Of a stretch of DNA of 64,000 nt, positions 50,937 to 63,495 are shown one piece after another. The first letter of the stretch is position 1. Each line of letters opens with the position of its first letter. The position numbers were made by a program, and so were the translations under genes. Below the pieces are notes generated by a model. The model was not told the origin of the DNA. It made no database searches and saw nothing but the letters and a program-made list of their open reading frames with translations. This DNA is from Flaccisagitta enflata. Taxonomy: Eukaryota; Chaetognatha; Sagittoidea; Aphragmophora. Where the stretch lies: assembly GCA_965153355.1 (NCBI GenBank), contig OZ231126.1, positions 45,570,001 through 45,634,000 of the forward strand. Reading direction: 5' to 3'.

Positions 50937-51698
50937 TTTCATCGTAAAACGGAAATTCATTTCTTCATCCAATTTCATAATTTCTTTTATTTTTCTTTCT
51001 AGTCTTTGAAACAGCGACTCTCTTCTTTCTTCTTCGTCGTTGTTCAAATTGGATTCCAAGTGAGTGGCAAGGAGATCCAAATGAAGAGGACGATGTTGAT
51101 TTTCCGTCAATGCCTTGTGCGCGACTCGGCAATCGACATCACCACCGCCTCCAAAGCTTTCGCCGCCACCATCAACACCGCCGCCTCCACCATCGAGAAC
51201 GCCGCCGCCGCCGCCATTTCTCAGACTGATGTCAACACCACCGCCACTTTCATCCTCCTGGCCATTCATCGTCGTAGTGGCATGAGGCTCTTGCTCAGTG
51301 CCGAAGGCAGCGTCGTAGAGGAAAAGTTTTGGTAAATGCATCAAACAAAATGGCGACTGTCCATTAATAAAACGGCGTGTCTCTTCTAAAAGGAGGCGAT
51401 AAGGCTCGATGATGACATAGAAATATTCCCACAACGCGTAGGAAATGTCTTGAAGCTGCAGCGTTACAACGGCGTAGCTGATGGCGTTGTTAGCTGCGCA
51501 AAAAAGCTGATAGATTTCTTGGGTTGTCTCCGGCGATCGCGTAAATGCGGAGAGGAGAGAATCGTAAAGTAGTTGATAGATGGCAGGAAGCTGATGCCGA
51601 TCCATCGCTTGGTGGACGTGACTCTTGACGCCCATAGTTGAGTCGGCTGTAATCGGTTCCGACTTTGAAATTCCGAGGACGTGACTCTTGACGTCCAT
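50919..51698 (-). CDS. LTR-element ORF1, 259 codons, truncated by H1 insertion
   Basis: An ATG-start frame about 135 bp inside the 5' LTR. Residues 1-30 include a repeat of (D/G)VKSHV, which is also duplicated upstream in the leader DNA. Residues 35-125 form a compact segment rich in Leu/Tyr/Ile (for example YQLLYDSLLSAF, YALWEYFYVIIEPYRLL). Residues about 145-190 are Gly/Asp/Val-rich low complexity, and about 215-250 are charged and probably helical (ERRESLFQRLERKIKEIMKL). The last codons (from about 50936) are read from the H1 element and end at a stop inside it. A gag-like role is suggested by position only. I do not recognise the family, and no zinc knuckle is present. Confidence 0.6.
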   Translation of the reverse strand: MDVKSHVLGISKSEPITADSTMGVKSHVHQAMDRHQLPAIYQLLYDSLLSAFTRSPETTQEIYQLFCAANNAISYAVVTLQLQDISYALWEYFYVIIEPYRLLLEETRRFINGQSPFCLMHLPKLFLYDAAFGTEQEPHATTTMNGQEDESGGGVDISLRNGGGGGVLDGGGGGVDGGGESFGGGGDVDCRVAHKALTENQHRPLHLDLLATHLESNLNNDEEERRESLFQRLERKIKEIMKLDEEMNFRFTMKQGQHL

Positions 51699-51833
51699 CG
51701 TTACGTCGGCGGGAATCGGTTCCGACGTTAAACTTCAGAGGACGTAGCTCTTGACGTCCATCGTAACATCGCCACCAATGACGTCAGCGGGGCTCGGCGC
51801 CGACGACGATCAGCGAAGCGATGAGTTGAAGCT

Positions 51834-52341
51834 TGTGCCCGCTCGCTCCCTTTCTTACTAACCGGAGTAGTAGTGACGACGCAATTAACGGTCTGAAATA
51901 ATTTATTAGCAATCATTAGTAATCATTAACAATGAGCAGTAATAATTGGCAATCATTAGTACATCAATTTACTTCTGTACAAAGCTTAGTACCTGAAACT
52001 TCAACTCATTTCGGCATTCAGGGAACCAGAGGGTAAGTAATGCTAATCAATTCATCATTAATCTGCAAAGGATGGAAAAAGAGTAACATTAGTAGGCTTA
52101 TTTACTCCTAATCGCGAATAAACAATGAGAGCGAAGGAATAAAGACGAGCGAATGGACTAAACAGCAGGTAAACGCTCTTATAAGGAAATTCTCTTGGCA
52201 TGTATCATCAATTCCAGCTTAGTTTCCGTTCGCTTCGAAGCGGTGAACTATTAATAGAGGGCGCTACTAAAAGGTAAGTTTTTAGAGGCAAAGTAAGGTC
52301 TTAAAACAAATGAACAGTGCTTGCTCACGCGAGCCCGCACA
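51834..52341 (-). repeat. 5' LTR
   Basis: 508 bp, TG...CA ends. In transcription order there is a TTATAAG box at about 52179-52185 and an AATAAA signal at about 51902-51907, spaced as expected for U3-R-U5. Immediately downstream the minus strand reads AGCTTCAACTCATCGC. This is not the usual TGG-starting tRNA 3'-end primer site, so the primer type is unclear. Confidence 0.88.
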
Positions 52342-52525
52342 CCATTTCTGGACACTGGACACGTCCCTCACCTCCTTAACTCTCCCTTTCATACTCCCAG
52401 AGATTCCATCACTGCTTATTCCTCAACACTCCTAAGTACACCTCTACCTTTTCTTTACCACAACCATGATAATCCCACGCTTTCCCCCTTCCCCACTTCG
52501 TATCTTTAACGATTGTAATTTTTAG

Positions 52526-52605
52526 ACGTGGGCACGCGACTCAACAACCTGCTATGTCGGTTGATAGGTCGGTCGGTCAGTCGGTCAGTCGGTCCGCTCT
52601 GCGAC
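52526..52605 (-). mobile_element. H1 3' fragment
   Basis: TTTTTAGACGTGGGCACGCG, ACTCAACAACCTGCTATGTC, and a GTCGGTCAGTCGGTCC tract. The 5' end is absent. Confidence 0.7.
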
Positions 52606-53405
52606 CCCTCTTTGCGGCATTCTATGAAAAGTGGAACAATATCCCTCACTATACTCAAACTGAAATAAATGGAAGAGGGCCTTGTGAACCCTAGTTCATG
52701 GGCGCACCACTCCTAGGTTCCCATAATCTGAAAAACATTCTTTGTAAATATAACCCAAAAAAACAAACTGCTTATCAAAACTGAGACAAAAGAAATTAGG
52801 GGCAAAGGATTGATACCTGTGTAACCAGTGCACCACTATATACCCTTTTCCGTATCTTTGTTTGGTCGTTGATGGTCTTCTCCTTCTGCAGCATCCTGTC
52901 GTCAGCCTCCCTGAACCCTCATCCTCCCCATTCCGCACCTCTACGCCGTCCTTGATGATTTCCCCTCCTGCGGCACCCTGTCTTTGATCCTCTTACATCT
53001 AACACCTCCACCTACCACGTTCCACAGTTCTGCTACGTCGTTGAAGGTCTCCCATCTTTGCAGCACCCTGTCATAGACCCCCTTTCCTCCCGATCCACAT
53101 CTATCCATCTCGTTCCGCACATCTACCCCGCCGTTGATGTCCTCCCCTGTTCCGTGGCACCCTGTCTTCGACCTCACGTGACTGTGACCAGAAATCGGGG
53201 CTGAAATGGTTGAATCACGTCATCAGATCCCAATTCGCCAAAAAGATCAGTTTCACCCTTCACCCACATTTTGCCGCTTCCGTTTACCTCCTCCTCTTTC
53301 TCCTCCTCCTCTTCCTCCTCTTCCTCCTCTTCTCGTTGTCTCCCTCGTCCGACGCCTCTCATGAAATGCCTATGATGCATCGACAGTAAATCCGACTAAG
53401 TCTGC
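52606..53405. other. No firm gene; diverged CACCCTGTC repeats
   Basis: Three to four ~120-bp units share GCAGCACCCTGTC/GCGGCACCCTGTC and TTCCGCACCTCTACGCCGTC blocks (about 52865-53170), a diverged tandem repeat. A CTCCTCCTCTT run lies at 53287-53333. Confidence 0.5.
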
Positions 53406-53418
53406 GACGTACTGCATT

Positions 53419-53618
<200 letters not shown>

Positions 53619-54284
53619 TAGACAGTCGGACAGTTACACCGACAGATAGATAATCAGAAAGAACGACAGGCAGACAGACAGACAAAGAGAGGCTAGGATT
53701 AATGAAAAAGAAAAGTACAGTAATAAACCTGCGCGGCACACACAAAAAAACTTACAGCCCGTGCCCGATGGCCCGTGGTTTGGTTGATCAAATGACAGAG
53801 ACGCGTGGACAGACAGGCAGACAGTAAAAGTCATGAATATGATATCGTAAAAATCTGGAATAGCGATCATTCTGCATGCCATTTTTTTCTGGTGGTCACA
53901 AAAAGGGGGCAAATCGGAGCTTAGCAGACAATACATGAAAAAGGCAACGGAAAAAAAAGACCATCACTTTCCGTGGTTCCACTGTCGATCATATTTCTGA
54001 CAAAAAAAAGTGCTTTTTTTATCATTGCCCGTCGGTCGTCCGTTCTTGTTTGTCTTTTTTTTTTTTTTTTTTTTTTGTCTTGATTTTTTGCCATTCCATT
54101 ATTTGAGATGGTAGATTTTTTGGAAAGAAGCGTCAGATTTCACTATGCGAACGTTCTTTGTCACCCAAACTCTGAACAGCATTATACTGGACTGCCAACT
54201 CATTTCGACTGTTTGTCTTTTTTTTTAAATGTGTATGCCTGTTTCTCCGTCAGCCGCATAGTCAGTATCTTGTTCGACTGTCGA

Positions 54285-54368
54285 TTTGTGTGTCTGACTG
54301 TCTGTCCGTCTGCTTGTCTGTCTGTGTCTGTCTCTGTCTGTCGGTCTGTTTCTTTCTGTCTCTGTCTG

Positions 54369-54463
<95 letters not shown>
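54285..54463. repeat. (GTCT)n passing into (CT)n
   Basis: GTCT-type units (54285-54375) followed by about 87 bp of CT. Mirror image in composition of the arrays at 10407 and 53419. Confidence 0.95.
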
Positions 54464-54464
<1 letters not shown>

Positions 54465-57110
54465 ACAATCCGATTATCACACAAATGGTCCCTGTGAAAA
54501 TCTGCACAAAAAAGTAATCCTGAGCCATTTCCAGTACAAATCTTTTTTTCTGGCCAGAAGCAGTGACATTGATCATGGCTCTTCCACGTCTCAACGCCCG
54601 AACGGCTGCCAATGAGGGATCTTCACCCATTCTGCTGCAACGTACCATGCCGCTTCTTCGTCTTTTCATCAGCTCCGTTTCACAACCAAATGCCACTCCA
54701 CCACCATCTACGATTATTCATCTTCAAGTATACACAATAACGGATGTCGAGGGATCATTACACTTCATCCATTTAGCCAGATTTCTATTATTGCAATGTG
54801 GAAATTAAAAGAAATTGACATGTAGGGACCAAATATATCCCTTATAGGCGGATTTCCATCACTGTTGGATTCGTTTTAGCGGGGTGTAAATGTATCACTT
54901 CTTCTTTACTTATTCTTCACTTAATTCTGAAAAAACATTCCTTCTCTTACATATTCCATGTCAACACCAGACGGTTATCTCCCTAAACCCTCACAACCAT
55001 TCAGTACTAACCGCAGCCAACACAGCGTGTAGTTCTCTCAAGTCTTTTCCGCACTATCCTTTCCTTAACAAATTTCGAACTGAGGAGAAAGGAAAAGATG
55101 TCTGACATGGAAAGTAAGCCAACCGGTAGGGTTCGTCGTATAATTTACTTGAAAATTGTAACATAATGCATATTGTCTTATTCAACCACTGTTCATGTTG
55201 GGAAATAAACTTGTTTGATTTGATTTGAAACCGTGGCAAAAGGTTGGAGGTTCTGTGGCATTATCATTTATCAAGGAGCATCATTCTAATCCTATCACTA
55301 CCAAAGGCATAGATTCGTGTTTCTGCCTTATGCCAGCTTTCGATAATTTGAATTGGCTATCTGAACAATTCAATGCAATGCAATGCAATTCGATTCAATG
55401 CAGCGCGTTGGTTCACTTGACAAATGATCTTTGCAGATTTCTACGCTCTTATTCTGTCTTTCCTCCGCAGAGACAAAAAGTGCACTCGAAATTGGGTGAT
55501 CGTTCGTCGACATACCGGAGCATTTGGCTATATCCGTACAAAATGCGCGTGTTGACTCTCTCGCCTTTTTAGCCTCATGATTCTCTGCTTACTCATTAGA
55601 AACCCATTTCGGCGTTTGAATGAATTATCTGTCGAAGTCGTTATTAGTAAATTAGAAACAAGATGCAACCTTCCAGAAGTCGTTAATCTACTATCAGTGG
55701 AATGCAATTCATACAGGCCGAGAAGCGCGATGTACGTTATAAATGATTGATGCAAATTTTCCCTTGCCTCCCTTCTGTCCCCTTCCTTTCGATGGCAGCG
55801 TCGAAAAGAGCGATCGAAATTGGGTGATCATCCATCCGCCTTTTTCTTACAATCTTAGGAAGGGAGTCATGAATTCATTGATGAAACCTTCGTCAGTTTC
55901 TTTACTTAGGTTTTTAGTTCATTTTCAATGATTGTAAATGACATTCGCTGTCACTATCATTATTCGTCATTTGTCATCATCTGTAAGCAATTAATACCAG
56001 TCGGAATCATTTGTCATCATCTGTTGGCAATTAGTACCAGTCGGGATCATTTGTCGTCCCGTCTTTTTTCCGCCTTTACGCCTCATTTTCTTCACCCCTC
56101 CTTTACTATCTAGAACAAAAGTATGTCGGCAAGATAAGAATCAGGTTGCATATCCATTAAATCATTAAGAAAACATCAATGAAACACATGTGATACTTTC
56201 TTTTAGTCTTGTGGACATCAAAACATTTCATCAATTGCATTGATATGCTTTTTTAGATGTATTTTGTTGTAGAACGACACGATCTCCTCTCATAACTTGA
56301 AAGCAGATTGTTTTTAAGCCCATGCTCAACGGTGTGAGCTCCCTTCTCCGCAGCTGTCTTCCAAACACTATCTAACATGACACTGGGTTAAGAGGGCGTG
56401 AGGACGTGACATGACTTCCGTTTGGCATCACAGAAGCAGCAAAAATTTCCTCAAATAACTGAAAAAAATTGTTTAGTCAAGTGTAGTAACTGATAGGAAA
56501 TAAAATGCAATTTTTCTGTCATTTTGCTTTTGGAGTAGCAATCTTGTTTTACTTGCCATTTCTAAACGAATTGAGATATAAGAACGCGGTTGGTGGCCTT
56601 AGCTCAGAAATTCGATGTAGTTTCAGAATCTCACCAATTTTTATGTGAATTTCTTGTTTTAAGCGGAGTTATGGTCCATAATGCTTGCCGACAAACATAT
56701 GTTCTAGATAGTACCGTCAAATGCTGTAGCCAAAGGACACGCGAATGCCATCAAGGATCATCTCTCTCTCTCTCTCTCCCTCTCTCTCTCTCTCTCTTAT
56801 AATGGTCAAGCCGGGTGCACCCAATTTTTTGTTTGATGAAGGCTAGAGGGACAGCGAAGTACTGTTTGTTCATCGTTGTCGTTAAGCGTAGAGAGCCTCC
56901 TCGCGCCATCTGTGGTGGCAATGGGGGAGACTCACGACGAAACAAATGACCTGAGGCCAGCGAATGGGGTCACTTCATGTATTACATTAAATGTCATTAA
57001 GATGTGAGTAAGAAGTGATTAATGCCATTCACTTACTAACCGTTGTACAAATAACGATGAACGAGTCCTAACTACGTTTAGGTGGAGGGCAGGGGTGTAA
57101 AGCGCCCATT
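54464..57110. other. No firm gene; small repeats
   Basis: A pogo-like remnant (TTATAGGCGGATTTCCATC and TTAGCGGGGTGTAA, about 54840-54888), a two-copy ~41-bp tandem (55967-56050, ATCATTTGTCATCATCTGT), and a CT run (56761-56798). A minus-strand frame opposite 54560-54700 could be an exon fragment but has no recognisable family. Confidence 0.45.
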
Positions 57111-58253
<1,143 letters not shown>

Positions 58254-58352
58254 CATCATATTTTTTGCCCCAAAAGCAAAAAAAAAAGTGTTGAGAAAAA
58301 AAATGAGAGTAGATGTTAGTAGCTCGAGGTGTAATGGAGAAGCGGAAAGTGG

Positions 58353-58355
<3 letters not shown>

Positions 58356-58448
<93 letters not shown>

Positions 58449-58472
58449 CAGAGAGAAAGAGAGAGAGAGAGA
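58356..58472. repeat. (GA)n microsatellite
   Basis: About 115 bp of GA with ACAG interruptions, leading into the GAAA arrays. Confidence 0.97.
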
Positions 58473-58484
58473 AAAGAAATAAAA

Positions 58485-58486
<2 letters not shown>

Positions 58487-58564
<78 letters not shown>

Positions 58565-58595
58565 GGTCGTCCAGGGGCAATATGAGGATAGCGAT

Positions 58596-58667
<72 letters not shown>

Positions 58668-58698
58668 GGTCGCCCAGGGGCAATATGAGGATAGCGAT

Positions 58699-58774
<76 letters not shown>

Positions 58775-58820
58775 AGGAAAGAAAGAGGTCGCCCAGGGGC
58801 AATATGAGGATAGCGATACC
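58487..58820. repeat. Three (GAAA)n arrays separated by copies of an M 5' segment
   Basis: GAAA arrays at about 58488-58563, 58600-58667 and 58702-58787 alternate with a ~35-bp segment (GGTCGCCCAGGGGCAATATG then AGGATAGCGATA) at 58565, 58667 and 58787. The third copy continues into the M element. Confidence 0.93.
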
Positions 58821-59127
58821 CGTTGTCCTGCTTTGCATGATTGTGAATTGGAGTGAGAGGAAGCAGGGCAGCGGCTTTAAAGGGGATGAAGCCCTGTAGA
58901 ACTTTCATTCATCCGTCCATCCATCCGTCTGTCCGCCCCCTCCAGGCCCTCACAGGCCTGAAATCTGCCCTCTCAGGCCTTGAATCTGAGAGGGCAGATT
59001 TCAGGCCTGGAATGACAGATTTCAGGCTTGTGAGGGCCTGGGAGGGACTAACGGAAGAACCAACGAACAAACGAACGGACGAACGAAAATCCCCTGTGTT
59101 CTACAGGACTTCATCCGCTGCCCAAAA
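58787..59127 (+). mobile_element. Small complete M fold-back element
   Basis: 5' block GATAGCGATACCCGTTGTCC, left module GCAGGGCAGCGGCTTTAAAG with CCTGTAGAAC, a CATCCGTCC tract, and only five or six 20-bp core units which invert at about 58986. The inverted right module CCTGTGTTCTACAGGACTTC and CCGCTGCCCAAAAA ends at 59127. A minimal version of 23125-23822. Confidence 0.85.
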
Positions 59128-59142
59128 AGAAAGAAAAAAAAG

Positions 59143-59175
<33 letters not shown>

Positions 59176-59385
59176 ACGAGAGGAAGAAAGAGAGAACGAG
59201 AGGAAGAAAGAGAGAACGAGAGGAAGAAAGAGAGAACGAGAGGAAGAGAGGAAGAGAGAAAGAGAGAAAGAGAGAAAGAGAGAAATAGAGAAAGAGAGAA
59301 AGAGAGAAAGAGAGAAAGAGAGAATAGAGAGACGGAAAAGAAGAAAAAAGAGGAAAAAAGAAGAAAGTGAGAAACTACAACCTTG
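59128..59385. repeat. GAAA / GAGAGAACGAGAGGAA purine array
   Basis: Starts at the M element's 3' A-run. GAAA is followed by an 18-bp unit repeated four times, then AGAGAGAA units. Confidence 0.93.
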
Positions 59386-60005
59386 TACAATAAAAATGAC
59401 AGCGTTGACGTTGAATCGTACGTAAAACTGAAAAGACGATTGCCGTGACACCTAGGGAACGACTCCATATAGATGAATTGGCTCAAGATGACGGTGACGA
59501 TGACGACGATGACGACGATCAAGGCGTTGACGACGACGGTGACGACGATAAAGACCACGTTGTGGACTTTGGCGAAGGCGGCGATATTTTGGCGGATTTA
59601 TATCGGTGGTGGTGGCGCCTTGGCTGGGATTCTGCCGACGTCAGCTTCCCCACAAGACGACGCACTTTGGAATCGAAATCTACAGTCCAACCCCGATCTT
59701 TAAATTCAGGAACTACTTACTTTTTTTTCTTTTGTTCTTTATTTTTTTTTCAGAAGGGGCACTCAGGGCATTCAAAAATCATACCTACAAATTTGGGGAT
59801 TGGACATCATATTGCATTTCAAAAAACTGAAAAAAAAATGCAAAGAAATGCAAAGAAATGCAAAAAAATGCAAAAAAATGCAAAAAAAACAAGGCCAAGA
59901 GATGTCCAATAGATGCGTCCTCCTTAGATATTTTATATTTCTTTTTTAGATACAAATTATTAAGATATAAAGATATTAGGATATAATGATATGAAGATAT
60001 AAAGA
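59386..60005. other. No gene recognised
   Basis: A GAC/GAT triplet run (59490-59550) and an AAATGCAAAG repeat (59830-59890). No credible exon. Confidence 0.5.
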
Positions 60006-60007
60006 TA

Positions 60008-60745
60008 TTGAGATAAAGAGAAAAATATAAACTGATTCCTACCGCCCCCTACCCCCCTGCACCCCCAATCCCCCCCCCCATTCCCCACCACTGCTGTCTC
60101 ACACTAGGTTTGAGACAAGAATGATATAATATGCAGTTTTGCATTTTGCATAATTATGAGCATACAAAATAACAAGAATAAAATCTTTTCGCTTTTTGAA
60201 ATAAATGAAATTAATATTTTTACTTATAAAATTTTTCAGGCTGGTTTAACTTTTTTGATAGCATAATGTTAATCCTGATACTTTGATTCATTTGAGACAT
60301 ATGGTTTTTTCATAAGAAAAAATTTCATTTTCAAACCACCACAAAGTTAGAACGGTGGCCTAGAAAATGAAAAATTTATTTCTTATGAAAACCATATAGT
60401 GCGACCTATCAAATGAATCAGAATTTTATCAAGATTAACAATATACTCTCAAACAATAGATTAAACCAGCCTGAAATTTTTTTTATGAAAAATAAAGCTA
60501 AAAATAATGAATTTTTCATTTATATCAAAAAGCGCCTCTGGAAAGATTTTCTACTTGATAGTTCGTGGTTTGTACGCCCATGACCTATGCAAAAATGCAA
60601 AAAACCGCATAGTTATGTCATTCTTGTCTCAAAATGTGTGAGATAAAGAGAATATAAACTGATTCCTATCGCCCCCCACGCCCCCTGCACCCCCAACCCC
60701 CAACGCCCCCCCAATTCCCCACCCCCCCCCCCACCCCCACTCCCC
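60008..60745. mobile_element. Fold-back element between direct repeats
   Basis: Inverted arms (about 60099-60300 and 60355-60640) share CACAC...TTTGAGACAAGAATGA ends, GTTTTGCATTTTGCATA, TTCAGGCTGGTTTAA and TTTCTTATGAAAACCATAT. A ~90-bp direct repeat (AGATAAAGAG, TATAAACTGATTCCTA, then a C-rich run) stands on both sides at 60010-60090 and 60642-60740. No ORF. Confidence 0.8.
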
Positions 60746-60774
60746 ACGACTCCCCACCCCCCACACCTTGTCGC

Positions 60775-61085
60775 AAAGAGACATGAAGAGACTTGGAGAG
60801 ACATGAAGAAAATGAGGAAACATGAGGAGACATGAGAGACATGAAGAGACATGAAGAGACATAAGAGATATAAGAGATATAAGAGATATGAGTGATATAA
60901 GAAAAAAAAGAAACATAAGAGAAATAAGAGACATAAGAGACGTTAGACATTTAAGAGACATTTAAGAGACATATAAGAGACATATAAGAGACATATAGGA
61001 GACAAAAGAGACATAAGAGACGTAAGAGACATAAGAGACATAAGAGACATAGGAGATATAAGAGACATGAAGAGATTTGAAGAGA
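60775..61085. repeat. (AGAGACATAAG)n-type minisatellite
   Basis: Diverged 8-12-bp units of GAGACATGAA and GAGACATAA. Confidence 0.9.
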
Positions 61086-61139
61086 AATGAAGAGAAAACC
61101 CTAAAATTTGCCTTCAGAAAATTTCCTATCACGGATCTT

Positions 61140-61195
61140 CATACATACATACGGACAGAGCCTCTTATAGAGATGCGAGGACGCATCTAAAAAAG
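61140..61195 (+). mobile_element. H2 3' end with compensated stem
   Basis: A CATACATACATACGG tract, ACAGAGCCTCTTATAG, stem-loop AGATGCGAGGACGCATCT and AAAAAA. The 5' part is missing. Confidence 0.75.
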
Positions 61196-61199
61196 CAAA

Positions 61200-62410
61200 A
61201 AAATGCAAAATATTGCAAAAAAAAACCTCTCTCATGGCTTGTAGGCCGTTCTTCTTGACTGGCAGGTTCCCAGAGATAAACGCATTTGTACATGACATGA
61301 CTAAAAAAAATCTTTAGAAATTGATCCACCAACCGCGCATGGTTCATTACTGAAACAACCATGCCAGGGTGGGACGCCTCTTTTGACCGAAGGCGCGAAA
61401 GATGTTACGACCTCGGATTGGTCAGCGATTTTATCCAATCAAGTAAGCTTTGGTCCAATGGCGTTACTAAGGATGTTTCCTGCCTTCGGTTTCACCGGTG
61501 TTACGACTCTATGATGCCATGGTCAGCGGTTTTTCAGGCTTACTTCGCGGCAATAAGGCTTGCAGATTCAAGGCGGGTGTGTGTCCTCCAGTCCCCCACA
61601 TACCGGTGGGATTTGAATGCTGACCAATGTCTTTCAAGCAAACCTTGCAAATCTTTTGAAATCAAGTTTTTATTTTGCCGAACATCTTGAAAACAAAAAG
61701 TCTTCTATGCAGGCCTGTATATAGTTGCATATTCCCCCCCCCGGCAGGGGGGGGGGAATAAAATCAAAGGATTTGGACATGGGGAAGAAATTCAAAGGGT
61801 GGAAAAATGAAAAGATGTAAAATATAGAAGATTTTACACTTTTGGCAGTACTAAAATGTAATATTTAGTTACTACAACACTATTTTACACTATTCAAATC
61901 AATATATTACTATATAGGGGGTATATAGGGAACAAAATCATATGTAGATTGGCCCTGCGGGGAAGAAAAACAAAGGACCAGGGGGGGGAAAGAAATCAAA
62001 GGTCGTGCAACTATATACACCCCTGCTTTTATGTACAAAAAATTCCTTATTATATCGGTTTTAAGAACTGGAACGCTCCTGGGGACACTCTCAGACAAAG
62101 GCTCTGCATTTTCTATACAAAATCATTGATAACCATTTTCTCTCTTTTATATTCATTCCAGAAATTTTTCATGATTTCTTTCTCGTTTTCGTTCTTCTTT
62201 CAAATTCTTTCAATGATTCGCTTTCTTTTTTTCTTTTTCATTTCTTTTCCAATTCTACAACTGCAGGATGCGCTATTGTGATTGTGCAGCGGTCCCAAGC
62301 GACAAAACGAGGAATTAATCACAAAATGGACGAAACAAAAAGGCAAACGGCGATTGTTCGCTTTCATACGTTGTTGTTGTTGTGCAGCTTCTTTTTCTCT
62401 TCTTCTTCTT
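61200..62410. other. No gene recognised
   Basis: Includes an 11-bp C run and G run facing each other (61733-61760). The 109-codon frame at 61361-61690 has no recognisable domain. Confidence 0.5.
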
Positions 62411-62412
62411 CT

Positions 62413-62632
62413 TTTTTTAGTCGCGTGCACGCGACTCTACAACCCGCTTTGTCGGTCCGTCCATCCGTCGGTCCGTCGGTCCGTCCGTCCGTCCGTCCGT
62501 CCGTCACACTTTACTTTTTTGGGTTTTTGCGGTCTTTGGCCTCACTGCTCCTGCCCAAATGATGGAGTGGTCTCAAATATGGCCCCTGCCCACCCGCACG
62601 CGACTTGGGTAGCCGTGTATCCGGCCTTGTTC
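62413..62632 (-). mobile_element. Complete H1 hairpin element
   Basis: Plus strand: TTTTTT, perfect palindrome AGTCGCGTGCACGCGACT, CTACAACCCGCTTTGTC, (GTCC)n, ACACTTTACTTTTTT, CACTGCTCCTGCCCAAATG, CCCCTGCCCACCCGCACGCG, ACTTGGGTAGCCGTGTATCC and GGCCTTGTT. The best type copy of H1. Confidence 0.92.
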
Positions 62633-62654
62633 TTTTTCTTTTTCTTTTTCTTTT

Positions 62655-62824
62655 TTAGTTGCGGACACGCAACTCTATAATGGGCTTTGTCCTGGTCGGT
62701 CCGTCCGAGGTCCGCTGTCCGTCATCCATCGGTCCGTTGGTCCGTGAGCACGAATCAAAAGGGAAACGCGCATATCCGCCCCTGCCCAGTCAGCTCCTGT
62801 ATGCAGGTGTATGGCCTTGTTTCT
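62655..62824 (-). mobile_element. H2 hairpin element in tandem with H1
   Basis: TTTTTT, stem-loop AGTTGCGGACACGCAACT, CTATAATGGGCTTTGTCC, GTCGGTCCGTCC tract, CCGCCCCTGCCCAGTCAGCT and GGTGTATGGCCTTGTTTC. Same orientation as the H1 copy 22 bp away. Confidence 0.85.
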
Positions 62825-63045
62825 TTTTCTTTTCTTTTTTTTCTTTTTTCTTTTTTCTTTTTCTTTGTTCTTTTTTCTTTTTTCTTTTTTCTTTTTTCTT
62901 TTTTCTTTTTTCTTTTTTCTTTTTTCTTTTTTCTTTTTTCTTTTTTCTTTACATCTTCTTTTTCTTCTTTTTCTTCTTCTTCTTCTTCTCCTTCTTATTC
63001 TTCATCTTCTTCTTCTTCTTTTTCTTCTTCTTCTTTAGCCCATTT
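62824..63045. repeat. (TTTTTTC)n passing into (TTC)n
   Basis: A hexa/heptanucleotide TTTTTTC array from about 62824 to 62950, then TTC/TTTC to 63045. It starts at the H2 element's 5' terminus. Confidence 0.95.
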
Positions 63046-63310
63046 GATATTTTGTCCGTTTGTTTTTCTATTTTGCACGCCAAATACAATCGTCCCTTGG
63101 AATCCCTTCCATTTTTTTTTGTTCTCTTCTCTCCGATGGTTTTGATTCATTTATCCCATTCAGAAATAGAGAACGGCCGCTTGGACAATCGTTCTTAGTT
63201 TTTGTCGTGGACAATTGTAAGAATTTGAATAGCTCCTGGGTCTTGTCTCTCCTCTTTTTCTGCATTCATTTGTTTATTCGTTTGCCGTCTGCTTTCAGCG
63301 GACAAAAGAA

Positions 63311-63495
63311 CTACAGTTATACCCCGCTTTAACGGGTCCTAGAGCAACTATAACAGGTATGAGTTTTTGGTACCTTCATGTCATTTTTTTTTTTTTTGAA
63401 TATTTAAGTTGGCAATAATGGAAATACGCCTATAATGGATGAAATTTGTTGGTCCCATGACAGCTGTTATTGTAGGTTAAACCTCGCTCCAAGGG
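63311..63495. mobile_element. pogo/Tigger-like repeat remnant
   Basis: The end CAGTTATACCCCGCTTTAAC, internal AATGGATGAAATTTGTTGG and the facing TTAAACCTCGCTCCAAGG resemble the element at 18964-19106 and pogo-group termini. Diverged; borders uncertain. Confidence 0.45.

Larger units (their letters stand above)
46467..52341 (-). mobile_element. Complete LTR element lacking recognisable pol
   Basis: Two 508-bp direct terminal repeats, identical on reading base by base, begin TGTGC and end GCACA. CCATT stands immediately outside both (46462-46466 and 52342-52346), a 5-bp target-site duplication. A purine run next to the left repeat (46975-46985, AGGTGGGGGG on the minus strand) fits a polypurine tract and sets the orientation to minus, agreeing with the long ORFs. 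The 4.86-kb interior holds a 259-codon and a 571-codon ORF and a 28-bp minisatellite, but no reverse transcriptase, protease or integrase motif. It would depend on another element for mobilisation (LARD-like). Identical LTRs suggest a recent insertion. Confidence 0.9.

Noticed and set aside
54262-54696. Minus-strand frame with MKRRRSGMVRCSRMGEDPS
   Set aside because: Possible exon fragment, but no recognisable family, the acceptor is weak, and half the frame is GA-repeat translation.
61730-61765. C-run facing G-run as a regulatory quadruplex
   Set aside because: A homopolymer pair alone gives no support for function, and homopolymers are frequent in this window.
62413-62632. Reading H1 elements as intron-creating elements (introners)
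   Set aside because: The termini (AACAAGGCC and CTAAAAA) do not supply GT-AG borders in either orientation, and the clearest coding insertion (50558) introduces stops.
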